Shown here one piece after another: positions 32,951 to 39,714 of a stretch of 39,714 bases of DNA (the stretch's first letter is position 1; each line of letters opens with the position of its first letter). The translations under genes were made by a program, and so were the position numbers. The notes beneath the pieces were generated by a model. That model was not told the DNA's origin. It did not search any database and saw nothing but the letters and a program-made list of their open reading frames with translations. Origin of the DNA: Chloroflexota bacterium (GTDB taxonomy: Bacteria > Chloroflexota > UBA11872); the NCBI GenBank assembly GCA_028874315.1, contig JAPPKM010000175.1:1-39714 (forward strand), given 5' to 3'.

Positions 32951-33819
32951 CAAACGATGACCAGCAGTCGTGCCACTAGGTGAATGAGTGCATCGCTGAG
33001 AAACTGACCGAAATACACGTCGAATCCGAACGTTGCCCAGTGCGGAATTCTGACGATGACGCGTTCGGTGAGGTCGGTGTATGCCGTGAGCGTTGACGCG
33101 GGTTCGAAGGCGTCGGGTATCGCGCCAGCAGCGGCGGCGATTACGCTGGCGATGGTGAGGATCAGGGCCACGAGCACGGCGTGGCCGGTGGCCACCGCGA
33201 CGAGTGCGCCGAAGGCCTGACCGAAACTCAAGCCCAGGGACTCGCGAACGGCCAGCAGTGTGCCGAGAAACACCCAGATCAAGACGAGACCCCACCCGAC
33301 GTAGACAAGGATTCCCAGCCAGGGCATCGCCATAGGGTCACGAAGTACATCAGGGTTCGCGGGGATTGCCGGAAAGGCGAAGGCTGTCGCGACGGTGACA
33401 GGGAGGAGCAAGAGCGCGCCGGGTATTCCCGGACTCTGTGCAAATGCGATGGCGCGGGCCACTTGCCCGAGGCCTGGGAGGTCACGGTCCCGGCCCTTAA
33501 GCCGTCGAGCGACGAGCCACATCCCAGCGGCCCAGACCGGCCAAGCCGCCAGAACTGCCAGGGCGCGAACCACGACGGCCGCGTTTTCGAAGTGGGCAAC
33601 GATCCAGGCGTTGGATTGGATCGTCGTGAAACCCTGCTGTCCGAAGTTCAGCCAGCCGGCGAGGCTGGCGGCAGCCGCCGCATACGCGTAACCAGCAGCC
33701 GCCAGCACGACGACCAGCGCGGCCTGCTCAGTGCTGGCCCCGGGTGCCGCGACCTCACGATAGAGGGTGGCATCAAGCCGCAGGGCACGAACGACTCGGC
33801 TGACGAAGCCGTCGCCCAT
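32950..33819 (-). CDS. Yip1-like membrane protein, copy 1
   Basis: This 289-residue membrane protein is the first of three tandem paralogues. It carries RVVRALRLDATLYREVAAPG at the N-terminus, LGQVARAIAFAQSPGIPGAL in the middle and LAVRESLGLSFGQAFGALV near helix 5, with about six helices. ATG 33819 was taken as the start (MGDGFVSRVV), while TTG 33828 in frame is possible. Upstream lies a degraded guaB-tail fragment. The family is tentatively Yip1-like, and no function can be given. Confidence 0.68.
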   Translation of the reverse strand: MGDGFVSRVVRALRLDATLYREVAAPGASTEQAALVVVLAAAGYAYAAAAASLAGWLNFGQQGFTTIQSNAWIVAHFENAAVVVRALAVLAAWPVWAAGMWLVARRLKGRDRDLPGLGQVARAIAFAQSPGIPGALLLLPVTVATAFAFPAIPANPDVLRDPMAMPWLGILVYVGWGLVLIWVFLGTLLAVRESLGLSFGQAFGALVAVATGHAVLVALILTIASVIAAAAGAIPDAFEPASTLTAYTDLTERVIVRIPHWATFGFDVYFGQFLSDALIHLVARLLVIV

Positions 33820-34258
33820 AGTCGCCAATCCCGTCGCTGGCGGTGTCCGGCGGCAAGTCTGTCAGATCGGGCCGGACGTTGCGCCGCGACCGTGACGACG
33901 GTCGCGCAGGCAATTCAGGCCGGCATCCGCTACCAGGAACTGCCTCTGCGAGGCGCGGGGCTGGTCGCTGGGGATTCCTTGACGAGGACGACGTCGTGGG
34001 GTGGCTTTCGTCGGCGCCACCGTTGGTGACGCAGACGAAGCTGTTCCGCGTCTGAATGGCGTGGATGTCGGGGGCGCCGACGGAACCCATGAATGAGCAG
34101 AGGGCGCCGACAAGTTGGTCGATGAGGCCGGCGGTGGGTTCTCGGCAGGGGGTGGGATTCGACGTTTTCGGCGGAGAGATTGGCGGAGTCCCTGGCTTCG
34201 GGTTGGGTGTCGCACGAACTCTCTCCTCGCCCGCGCACTTCGATCAAGCTCGATGGCG
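33820..34258. other. Spacer between Yip1-like genes and HAD gene, holding a guaB remnant
   Basis: This roughly 440-bp gap has no intact gene. Most of it is the degraded guaB 3'-end copy at about 33965-34211. The 140 bp between that copy and the Yip1-like gene shows nothing recognisable. No clear promoter for the membrane-protein operon was identified. Confidence 0.6.
33965..34211 (-). pseudogene. Degraded copy of the guaB 3' end (copy C)
   Basis: Read on the minus strand, this segment encodes [34 protein letters not shown] and VCVTNGGADESHP, then, after a one-base shift, [10 protein letters not shown]. This is the C-terminus of IMP dehydrogenase as found in guaB at 37712. By hand count 42 of 52 aligned residues match. 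Similarity continues upstream in another frame (SANLSAENVES against [11 protein letters not shown]). At least two frameshifts and the loss of the stop codon show it is not functional. It lies directly downstream of the HAD gene. Confidence 0.85.
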
Positions 34259-34993
34259 TCATGCTCCTTCGCCGCTGGCAATCAGTCCCGGCAGGTGGCT
34301 CAGTGACTCGATTGCCTCTCCCGGCCAGGAGGCTCGCTCCGACTGGAAAGATGCTGCCCGCCACGCGGGCGTTCGGACGAGCATTGCCCGCATCCCAGCC
34401 TGTGCCGCTCCCGTCAATTCGCGATCATCCCCGTCGCCGACGTAGACACAAGATGCGGGTTGCACTCCCAGGCGCGTGCACGCCCGCAGATAGAGATTGG
34501 CATCCGGCTTGACGAGCCTCTCGACGCAGGAGAAGAGGGGCTCGTCGATCAACTCGGCGTATGGCGTCGTCGGCCACAGCTCCGGCACGTCGGGTGCGCA
34601 GTTGCTGACCAACGCTGTCCGCAGGCCCCTTTCTCGCAATCGGCCTAGCGTGGCGACTGCGTCTTCGCGTGGCCGTAGCGCCCTCCGCGAAAACTCCACT
34701 TGCGCCTCTACCGCCCGTCCGACGGCCGCTACGTCCACGCGTGCCCCGATCGCCTCGCAGACTCCCCGCACGACTGCCGCGGTCGTGGCAAACGTCCCAT
34801 CAGACCGCTCTCGCCACTGATCAAACCAGGCACGGCTAAAACCGGCAGGGTCAACCCCCGCGGCCATCCCCATCGACCGCACCGACGCTCGATACGCCTC
34901 ATCGTCAACCGGCGCCGTCAAGGTGTTGAACAGATCGAAGACCACCGCCCTCGCCTGCACGGCGCCCGCCTGCCGCCGACGCCGTTCACTCAT
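34259..34993 (-). CDS. HAD-family hydrolase
   Basis: The 244-residue protein belongs to the haloacid dehalogenase superfamily. Motif I is VVFDLFNTLT (residues 17-26), motif II is TALVSNCAPD, the motif III Lys is in ERLVKPDANLY and motif IV is YVGDGDDRELTGA. The second Asp of the usual DxDxT motif is replaced by Phe. This is the dehalogenase-like or FDLFGTL-type variant and makes ordinary phosphatase chemistry uncertain. Start ATG 34993 follows GAGAGG. Truncated guaB 3' ends lie downstream and, beyond a 424-bp gap, upstream, so the gene may be cargo of an inserted unit. Confidence 0.85.
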   Translation of the reverse strand: MSERRRRQAGAVQARAVVFDLFNTLTAPVDDEAYRASVRSMGMAAGVDPAGFSRAWFDQWRERSDGTFATTAAVVRGVCEAIGARVDVAAVGRAVEAQVEFSRRALRPREDAVATLGRLRERGLRTALVSNCAPDVPELWPTTPYAELIDEPLFSCVERLVKPDANLYLRACTRLGVQPASCVYVGDGDDRELTGAAQAGMRAMLVRTPAWRAASFQSERASWPGEAIESLSHLPGLIASGEGA

Positions 34994-35417
34994 CGACTAA
35001 ACCTCTCGGAAATAAAGAACGCGCGCCGGTTTACGGCGAGCGCGACTACCCACAGAATCGGCGCCAGCCTCAGCTCGCTGGTTCGATACCAGCATCGGTG
35101 TGGTGTCTGCAGTCAATTCGCGATGGCTCCAGCGGATGATGTGACCAGCAGGTCTAAGAAACCAACCACGAAGAGCGCAGGCAAGCTGGAATCGCGATCC
35201 GCGCATTCAACGTGTCCCGGTTCCGAACACTGCTGTTTGCCTTTGTGTCGGTCGACGGCCGGAGGATTCCAGGAGTAGCCCAAGTCTGCGGCGGCACGAA
35301 GGGTCAGTGAGCATCTGGCTTCCCTCTCCCCACGCTCCGGTGTTCCGAGACTTCCTCTTCGTTCCGGTGTTTAGGCCCTTCCGCCAACGGCGCAGGCGTT
35401 TCTGAGTGCGGGTGAGG
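34994..35417. other. Intergenic region between HAD gene and guaB remnant B
   Basis: There is no convincing gene in this 424-bp stretch. A T-arm-like sequence (GCTGG-TTCGATA-CCAGC, about 35080-35096) was seen, but no matching acceptor or D-arm exists on either strand, so it is not a tRNA. No terminator or promoter was identified with confidence. Confidence 0.5.
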
Positions 35418-35688
35418 CTATTGGGTGCGGTGTTGGTCGCTGGGAGATTCACTGACGAGGACGATGTCGTGGGGAGAGTCTTCGTCGGCGCCGGCCTCGG
35501 TGACCTGGACGAAGCGAACCCAGGTTTGCATTTCGTGGATGTCGCAGGCGCCGACGTAGCCAAGCGATCGGCAGAGGCCGCCAATGAGGTGGCCGATGAG
35601 ACCTGCGCTGGGGCCTCGGTTCGGGGTGGGATCCGACGACATCCGCGACGAGCCTGGCGTCGTGGTGGGCCAGGTGCTTGCCGCAGCG
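35418..35688 (-). pseudogene. Partial divergent copy of the guaB 3' end (copy B)
   Basis: On the minus strand the segment reads RGPSAGLIGHLIGGLC, LGYVGACDIHEMQT and AGADEDSPHDIVLV, ending ESPSDQHRTQ and a stop at 35418. This matches the last 66 residues of the guaB product at 47 positions by hand count, many differences being conservative (V/I, M/L, T/S). An ATG at 35642 gives a 74-codon open frame. Upstream similarity continues in another frame (RCGKHLAHHDARLVADVVGS against [20 protein letters not shown]). It contains no catalytic Cys, so it cannot be a working enzyme. It begins about 50 bp after the membrane-protein gene ends. Confidence 0.85.
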
Positions 35689-35740
35689 GTGATGCTCTGA
35701 TTGGCAACGCAAGGCTCGTGCTGTGCGGTGTTTATGCAGA

Positions 35741-37183
35741 TCATTCCTTCGGCCTCGTGCCCCTGACCGCGAGCGTGCCGGAGTGAGTGCTCGGTACCAG
35801 TGCCGTGGCTGTGAGAAGGACCGGGATGACGGTGATTAGCGTGAGGGCAACGAGAACGTCTGCGGCCAACAGCAACCAGCGCCAGTCCGAGGTGCCAAGA
35901 CGCCAGATTGCCAGGAGTTTGCTGCGGGTTGGCTCGGGTGCGCCGTAGGCCACGAATTCGAGGTTCTGATCGGGCCACGCCAGCTCGCCGTTGATCCAGA
36001 GCCGACCGTCCGGGAAGCGGTCGTCCTTGGTGGCGCCAATGCCAAGTTCGGCTCCGGGTGCGACGTCTGCCACGACCTGGAGGGCCAGTTGGCTGCCCTC
36101 GGCCGCGGTGAGAGGTGGCAGAAGCTCAATGTCGCGCCAGCGCGGACAGTCGCTAGCGGGAATCTCGACCGAGCCTCGGGAAAGGATGCGGTCGGGCGCA
36201 TCAAGGGTTGTGAATCGCACGGCGACGGTTCCGGGTCGACCGGTGGAGTCGCAATTGGCCAGGCGGAGCCTGATGCTGTGCACGGGCGTGGCCGGCATGT
36301 GGAGTTCCTGGACCAGGGCTTCTTGCCGCTGAAGACTTACGCCGAAGGCCTGCGCACGCGTGTAGGGAGCAAGGGCCTCCACGAGCGGTGGACGGAATAG
36401 GAAGACAAGTGCCAGGCCGCCCAGGAGGGTCACCACGGCGATCGACGCCGTCAGCGATTGGCTCCAGCGGCGGACAAGCTGGGGAAACGTCGGGGGACGT
36501 CCGACACGCAGAGCGAGGGCGGCGCTCAGCCCAATTAGCAGGGTGCCGCTGAATTCCAGGGTCTCTTCAAGCACGAATTCGATGGCCCGGGCTCGTCCGT
36601 AGAACAGCCAGGGATCAATCGTCTCGTGCAGGAGTGCCAGCACCCAGCAGGCGATCCCGAGCGCCAGCGGCGCCCGGGTCTCCCATGCACGCAGACCTTT
36701 GCGGACGAAAACCCACATGGCCAGCACGAACGCCACGACCAGCGGACTCACGAGAACCGGCCACGGGACGCCCAGGCGCTCCGCCTGTCCGACGACGGAG
36801 ATGGGACCGTCCTTCTTGAATTCGGCCAGCTCTTCAATCGTCAAGGCCGCCGTGGTTAGCGCCATCAGAGCCCAACCGCCGACAGCGATCCGGCCGGCCG
36901 ACCGACGGTGGCCGACAACGGCCGTTGCGACCACGAGGAGCGTTACGCATGCCAGGGTGCCGGCGGAAACTGAATTGGCGATAGTCCCCTCATTGCTGGC
37001 GTTCAACCGGCCCAGAGTGGTGTTCCAGGGCGGCAGCAACGCAGGAAACGCCAGGCTGAACAGATGCGGAAGGACGTACGCACCCCACCAGAAGGCCACG
37101 ACGCTCAACAGCAGGATTCGTCCAAACCCGGTCGCCAGCCGCCAAGCCGATGCCGGCACGACAAGAGTGCTTGGTTGGTTCAT
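35741..37183 (-). CDS. Polytopic membrane protein with C-terminal soluble domain, unknown function
   Basis: The 480-residue protein was not recognised. About seven helices (near 22-44, 72-92, 98-118, 142-161, 171-188, 205-226, 243-264) are followed by an extracytoplasmic beta-rich domain of about 160 residues and a last helix near 435-465. Acidic and His residues lie in or next to helices (IEELAEF near 116-122, HETIDPW near 186-192, LEETLEF near 205-211), which suggests a buried polar or metal site. The soluble part has PVHSIRLRLANCDSTGRPG and EIPASDCPRWRDIEL, with two possible paired Cys. ATG 37183 lacks a clear ribosome binding site. It is flanked by guaB and by a guaB 3'-end remnant. Confidence 0.7.
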   Translation of the reverse strand: MNQPSTLVVPASAWRLATGFGRILLLSVVAFWWGAYVLPHLFSLAFPALLPPWNTTLGRLNASNEGTIANSVSAGTLACVTLLVVATAVVGHRRSAGRIAVGGWALMALTTAALTIEELAEFKKDGPISVVGQAERLGVPWPVLVSPLVVAFVLAMWVFVRKGLRAWETRAPLALGIACWVLALLHETIDPWLFYGRARAIEFVLEETLEFSGTLLIGLSAALALRVGRPPTFPQLVRRWSQSLTASIAVVTLLGGLALVFLFRPPLVEALAPYTRAQAFGVSLQRQEALVQELHMPATPVHSIRLRLANCDSTGRPGTVAVRFTTLDAPDRILSRGSVEIPASDCPRWRDIELLPPLTAAEGSQLALQVVADVAPGAELGIGATKDDRFPDGRLWINGELAWPDQNLEFVAYGAPEPTRSKLLAIWRLGTSDWRWLLLAADVLVALTLITVIPVLLTATALVPSTHSGTLAVRGTRPKE

Positions 37184-37711
37184 TTCAGGACGTACTGCTT
37201 CGCCGGGTATCGCGCATTCTGGGGACGCTCCTTCACTTGCCTTCCAACGTGCGGAGATTGGCAGGTTGCAACAGCTCCCTGGTGCCGGCCGACTGTGGCG
37301 CTGTACGCGGGGAAAGCCAGTTGGGCTGAGGAGACTGTGGGTTCGGGAGGCCTTGCTGGGCCACGGATTGTCTTCGAATCATGCTGGGCGCCGGCTACTC
37401 CAGGATCCGACGGACTCTCTCGTGAACGTGTGGAGCCTTTCGTATCGCCGCGAGTTGGCCAAATGACATTCGATGTCCAATCGTCTCGCGGGATGGTGCC
37501 TTGCCACGGGTTGCCTCTGTGTGACCAGGCGGGGGCTACGGGACCAACGCGGAATAGGCGACGAGATCGAGAGAGGCGAAGCGAGAGGCGGGCGGCTTCC
37601 GAGGCATTGGGTTGGCGGGTGAACGATGTCGGGGCTATTCGAACTCGACGCCAAGCCTAGTCAATCCCGGAGTTGCCGGGACCCGGCTGTGGACGCTGGA
37701 GTGACCGGGGG
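37184..37711. other. Intergenic region downstream of guaB
   Basis: This 528-bp stretch between the guaB stop and the membrane-protein gene holds no convincing coding frame. A short hairpin TCCCGG-AGTTG-CCGGGA (37665-37681) lies about 30 bp after the guaB stop but lacks a U-run, so termination there is only possible. Nothing else was recognised. Confidence 0.5.
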
Positions 37712-39235
37712 TTAGCGGGTGCGGTGTTGGTAGTTGGGGGATTCCTTGACGAGGACGACGTCGTGGGGGTGGCTTTCGTCGGCGCCGGCGTTGGTGACGC
37801 GGACGAAGCGGGCGCGGGTTTGCATGGCGTGGATGTCGGGGGCGCCGACGTAGCCCATGGATGAGCAGAGGCCGCCTACCAACTGGTCGATGAGGCCGGC
37901 GGTGGGGCCGCGGTAGGGGGTCTGGGCTTCGACGCCTTCGGCGACGAGCTTGGCGGCGTCTTCGACTTCGTGCTGGCCGTAGCGGTCGCGGGTGGCGAGG
38001 CGGCGGTCGACCATGGCGCCGATTGAGCCCATGCCGCGGTATTCCTTGAAGCGTTCGCCCTGGCGGTAGACGATTTCGCCGGGGCTGGCGTCGGTGCCGG
38101 CCAACAGGTTGCCGATCATGACGGCGGAGGAGCCGGCGGCAATGGCCTTGGCTACGTCGCCGGAGTAACGGATGCCGCCGTCGGCGACGAGCTGGACGCC
38201 ATGCTCGGCGCAGGGGTCGGCGCAATCGAGGATGGCGGTGAGCTGGGGTACGCCGACGCCGGCGACGACGCGGGTGGTGCAGATGGCCGCGGGACCGACG
38301 CCGACTTTGATGGCGTCCGCGCCGGCCTGGATGAGGTCGCTGGCGCCGGCGGCGGTGACGACGTTGCCGGCGATGACTTCGATATCAAGGCTGTCCTTGA
38401 CGCGGCTGACCATGTCCAGGACGGCGGAGTGGTGGCCGTGGGCGGAGTCGACGACGAGGGCGTCGACTCCGGCGTCGGTGAGTTCACGGGCGCGGTCGAA
38501 GGCTTCCTCCTGGACACCGACGGCGGCGGCTACCACGAGACGGCCTTTGTCGTCGTAAACGGCGTTGGGGAATTGTTGTCGCTTGGCGATGTCCTTGACG
38601 GTGATGAGGCCGCGGAGGATTCCATCGGAATCAACGACGGGCAGTTTTTCGATGCGGTGTTCGTGGAGGCGGTGCTGGGCTTGTTCCAGGGTGGTGCCGA
38701 CGGGGGCGGTGACGAGGTTCCGGCTGGTCATCAGGTCGGCGACGGTATGCGCCTGGTCGTGGGTGAAGCGCATGTCGCGGTTGGTGAGGATGCCGACCAG
38801 GCGCCCTTCCTCGTCGGTGATGGGCACGCCGGAGATTCGGTAGCGGGCCATCACGGCATTGGCGTCGGCCAGCGTGGCCGTGGGGGGCAACGTGACCGGG
38901 TCGACGATCATTCCGGACTGGGAGCGCTTGACTTTGTCAATCTCGCCGACCTGGTCGTCGATCGTGAGGTTGCGGTGAATAACGCCGATGCCGCCGGCAC
39001 GAGCCATGGCGACGGCCATGGTGGCCTCGGTGACGGTGTCCATGGCGGAGGACACGAGGGGCACGTTAAGGGTGAGGTTGGGCGTGATGCGGGTGCGGGT
39101 GTCGACCTGGGTGGGCAGGACGTCGGAGCGGCCGGGGACGAGGAGCACGTCGTCGTAGGTGAGGCCTTCGACGATGCTGCGGGTGGAGGTGACGGACTGC
39201 TCTTCGATGCGAACCGGGTTTGGATCAAGCGACAC
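37712..39235 (-). CDS. guaB: IMP dehydrogenase
   Basis: GuaB oxidises IMP to XMP with NAD+, the committed step of GMP synthesis. The 507-residue protein has an (alpha/beta)8 barrel interrupted by tandem CBS domains (about 105-220). The catalytic loop is [12 protein letters not shown] with Cys319, the phosphate-binding part is [10 protein letters not shown], and the mobile-flap Arg418-Tyr419 is in RDRYGQ. The end reads [18 protein letters not shown] 39235 follows GGGAGGCGC at good spacing and fits homologues. The frame is open to 39373, but the extra part spans a terminator hairpin and is not protein-like. Two degraded copies of its 3' end lie downstream. Confidence 0.95.
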   Translation of the reverse strand: MSLDPNPVRIEEQSVTSTRSIVEGLTYDDVLLVPGRSDVLPTQVDTRTRITPNLTLNVPLVSSAMDTVTEATMAVAMARAGGIGVIHRNLTIDDQVGEIDKVKRSQSGMIVDPVTLPPTATLADANAVMARYRISGVPITDEEGRLVGILTNRDMRFTHDQAHTVADLMTSRNLVTAPVGTTLEQAQHRLHEHRIEKLPVVDSDGILRGLITVKDIAKRQQFPNAVYDDKGRLVVAAAVGVQEEAFDRARELTDAGVDALVVDSAHGHHSAVLDMVSRVKDSLDIEVIAGNVVTAAGASDLIQAGADAIKVGVGPAAICTTRVVAGVGVPQLTAILDCADPCAEHGVQLVADGGIRYSGDVAKAIAAGSSAVMIGNLLAGTDASPGEIVYRQGERFKEYRGMGSIGAMVDRRLATRDRYGQHEVEDAAKLVAEGVEAQTPYRGPTAGLIDQLVGGLCSSMGYVGAPDIHAMQTRARFVRVTNAGADESHPHDVVLVKESPNYQHRTR

Positions 39236-39581
39236 GCAAGCGCCTCCCTGCGACCTGTGGTAAGCCCGAATAACGAAAAAGACCCCGCGCCACGTGGGCC
39301 GGGGTCGCGACGCGGGAGGGCTGCGCGCAGCCGGGGCAGGGTGCTGGAGACACCCGCCGGCGACGTCGGTCACCTCTCCTCATCGTGAACACATGCTACA
39401 CCCCCGTCCGGGGGTCTGCTGGGCAGCGAGGTGGATAGAAGGGCCGAGGTTGGTGATGGCGGGCGGTTGGATCACAGGTTGGAAGGAGGGGTTGGAGGCG
39501 CGTTTGCGGGGATGTCGTATTGCGCGTCCGTAGAATGGGATGCCGTGGGAGCGCGGGACGCTTCCGGCGAGGAGAACCCAG
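39236..39581. other. Divergent spacer and structured guaB leader
   Basis: This spacer separates guaB (minus) from the plus-strand gene at 39582. Moving towards guaB it holds a GC hairpin ACCCCC-GTCC-GGGGGT (39400-39415) and GGGTG-N7-CACCC (39339-39355). The palindrome GGCTGCGCGCAGCC (39319-39332) and the terminator at 39276-39306 follow. A GTG at 39373 after GAGGAGAG is in frame with guaB and could be a leader-peptide start. A -10-like TAGAAT (39531-39536) may serve the plus-strand gene. No known riboswitch class was recognised. Confidence 0.5.
39276..39306 (-). terminator. Intrinsic terminator in the guaB leader
   Basis: On the minus strand GACCCCG (39306-39300) pairs with CGGGGTC (39287-39281), and inner GCC/GGC pairing extends the stem past one bulged base. 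TTTTT follows directly (39280-39276). It lies about 40 nt before the guaB start, with no minus-strand gene upstream in the window that it could end. This position suits an attenuator or riboswitch expression platform. Confidence 0.8.
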
Positions 39582-39714
39582 ATGGCGACGGCGACTCTGG
39601 AAGAGCGCGTCAGTCGTCTCGAGGGCGGGTTCGAGCACCTGGCCACAAAGGCCGATGTCGCGGAACTACGAGGCGACCTTCATGCATTGGAATCGCGCCT
39701 GATGCGCTGGATCG
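39582..39714 (+). CDS. Coiled-coil protein, N-terminal part (partial)
   Basis: ATG 39582 follows GGAG with 7-nt spacing and opens a frame that runs off the window. The 44 residues MATATLEERVSRLEGGFEHL, ATKADVAELRGDLHALESRL and MRWI have a heptad pattern and look like the start of short DUF1640- or XhlA-like coiled-coil proteins, which often end in a membrane helix. The C-terminus is outside the window, so the family is tentative. It diverges from guaB. Confidence 0.6.
   Translation, partial: MATATLEERVSRLEGGFEHLATKADVAELRGDLHALESRLMRWI

Noticed and set aside
35080-35110. tRNA-like T-arm GCTGG-TTCGATA-CCAGC
   Set aside because: The following ATCGGTG has no complementary 5' acceptor strand in the preceding 90 bases, and no D-arm or anticodon arm can be drawn on either strand.
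35418-35642. 74-codon open frame as a small functional protein
   Set aside because: It is only the C-terminal tail of IMP dehydrogenase without catalytic residues, and the similarity continues upstream in a different frame, so a remnant is more likely.
39236-39373. N-terminal extension of GuaB from GTG 39373
   Set aside because: The extra 46 codons are Pro/Arg-rich and include the terminator hairpin. The ribosome binding site spacing at 39373 is too short, while GTG 39235 is well placed. It is kept only as a possible leader peptide.
39400-39415. GC hairpin resembling a guanidine-II (mini-ykkC) riboswitch arm
   Set aside because: The loop is GTCC/GGAC rather than ACGR, only one hairpin is present, and the downstream gene is guaB rather than a guanidine exporter or carboxylase.

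Overview
The window is about 40 kb of dense, GC-rich bacterial chromosome with many GTG starts. No rRNA, tRNA, integrase, transposase or CRISPR array was seen. Gene content (a compact nuo operon preceded by rex, solo HyuA-type proteins, an ABM-domain protein, IMP dehydrogenase, greA-lysS-serS) suggests a free-living respiring bacterium. By overall impression it resembles Chloroflexota of the Dehalococcoidia/SAR202 type, but no marker in the window proves this.

Layout. At 0-5 kb a fatty-acid block consists of fabH (minus strand) diverging from fabF-accB-bioY-acpP (plus strand). The second operon joins two chain-elongation components with the biotin carrier of acetyl-CoA carboxylase and a biotin importer. 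The long divergent spacer carries repeats, a good promoter overlapped by a palindrome, and an AT-rich hairpin. At 4.9-17.7 kb, on the minus strand, lie rex and then nuoA-C-D-G-H-I-J-K-L-M-N, a nearly gapless complex I operon lacking nuoB, nuoE and nuoF. A perfect Rex-type operator sits directly in front of nuoA, so the NADH/NAD+ ratio probably controls the operon. At 17.9-22 kb, on the plus strand, are a hydantoinase/oxoprolinase A-type protein and a two-gene ABC-2 exporter. At 22-27 kb, on the minus strand, is greA-lysS-serS-cysteine-synthase-TIM-barrel, in which lysS appears to start at CTG overlapping the greA stop codon. At 27-34 kb, on the minus strand, is accessory material: a second HyuA-type protein, a coiled-coil/PH-like protein, a VapBC-type toxin-antitoxin pair with a promoter-embedded operator, an ABM-domain protein, and three tandem divergent Yip1-like membrane proteins.

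At 34-39.4 kb is guaB, followed downstream by two degraded extra copies of the guaB 3' end in the same orientation. One cargo gene (a large membrane protein, then a HAD-family hydrolase) separates each successive copy. This [cargo gene + displaced guaB tail] structure looks like repeated integration or recombination at the guaB 3' end and is the most unusual feature of the window. guaB itself has a structured leader ending in an intrinsic terminator just before its start codon, which suggests attenuation or riboswitch control.

All identifications come from reading motifs and gene order by eye. No database search was run. Identity percentages given for the guaB fragments are hand counts.
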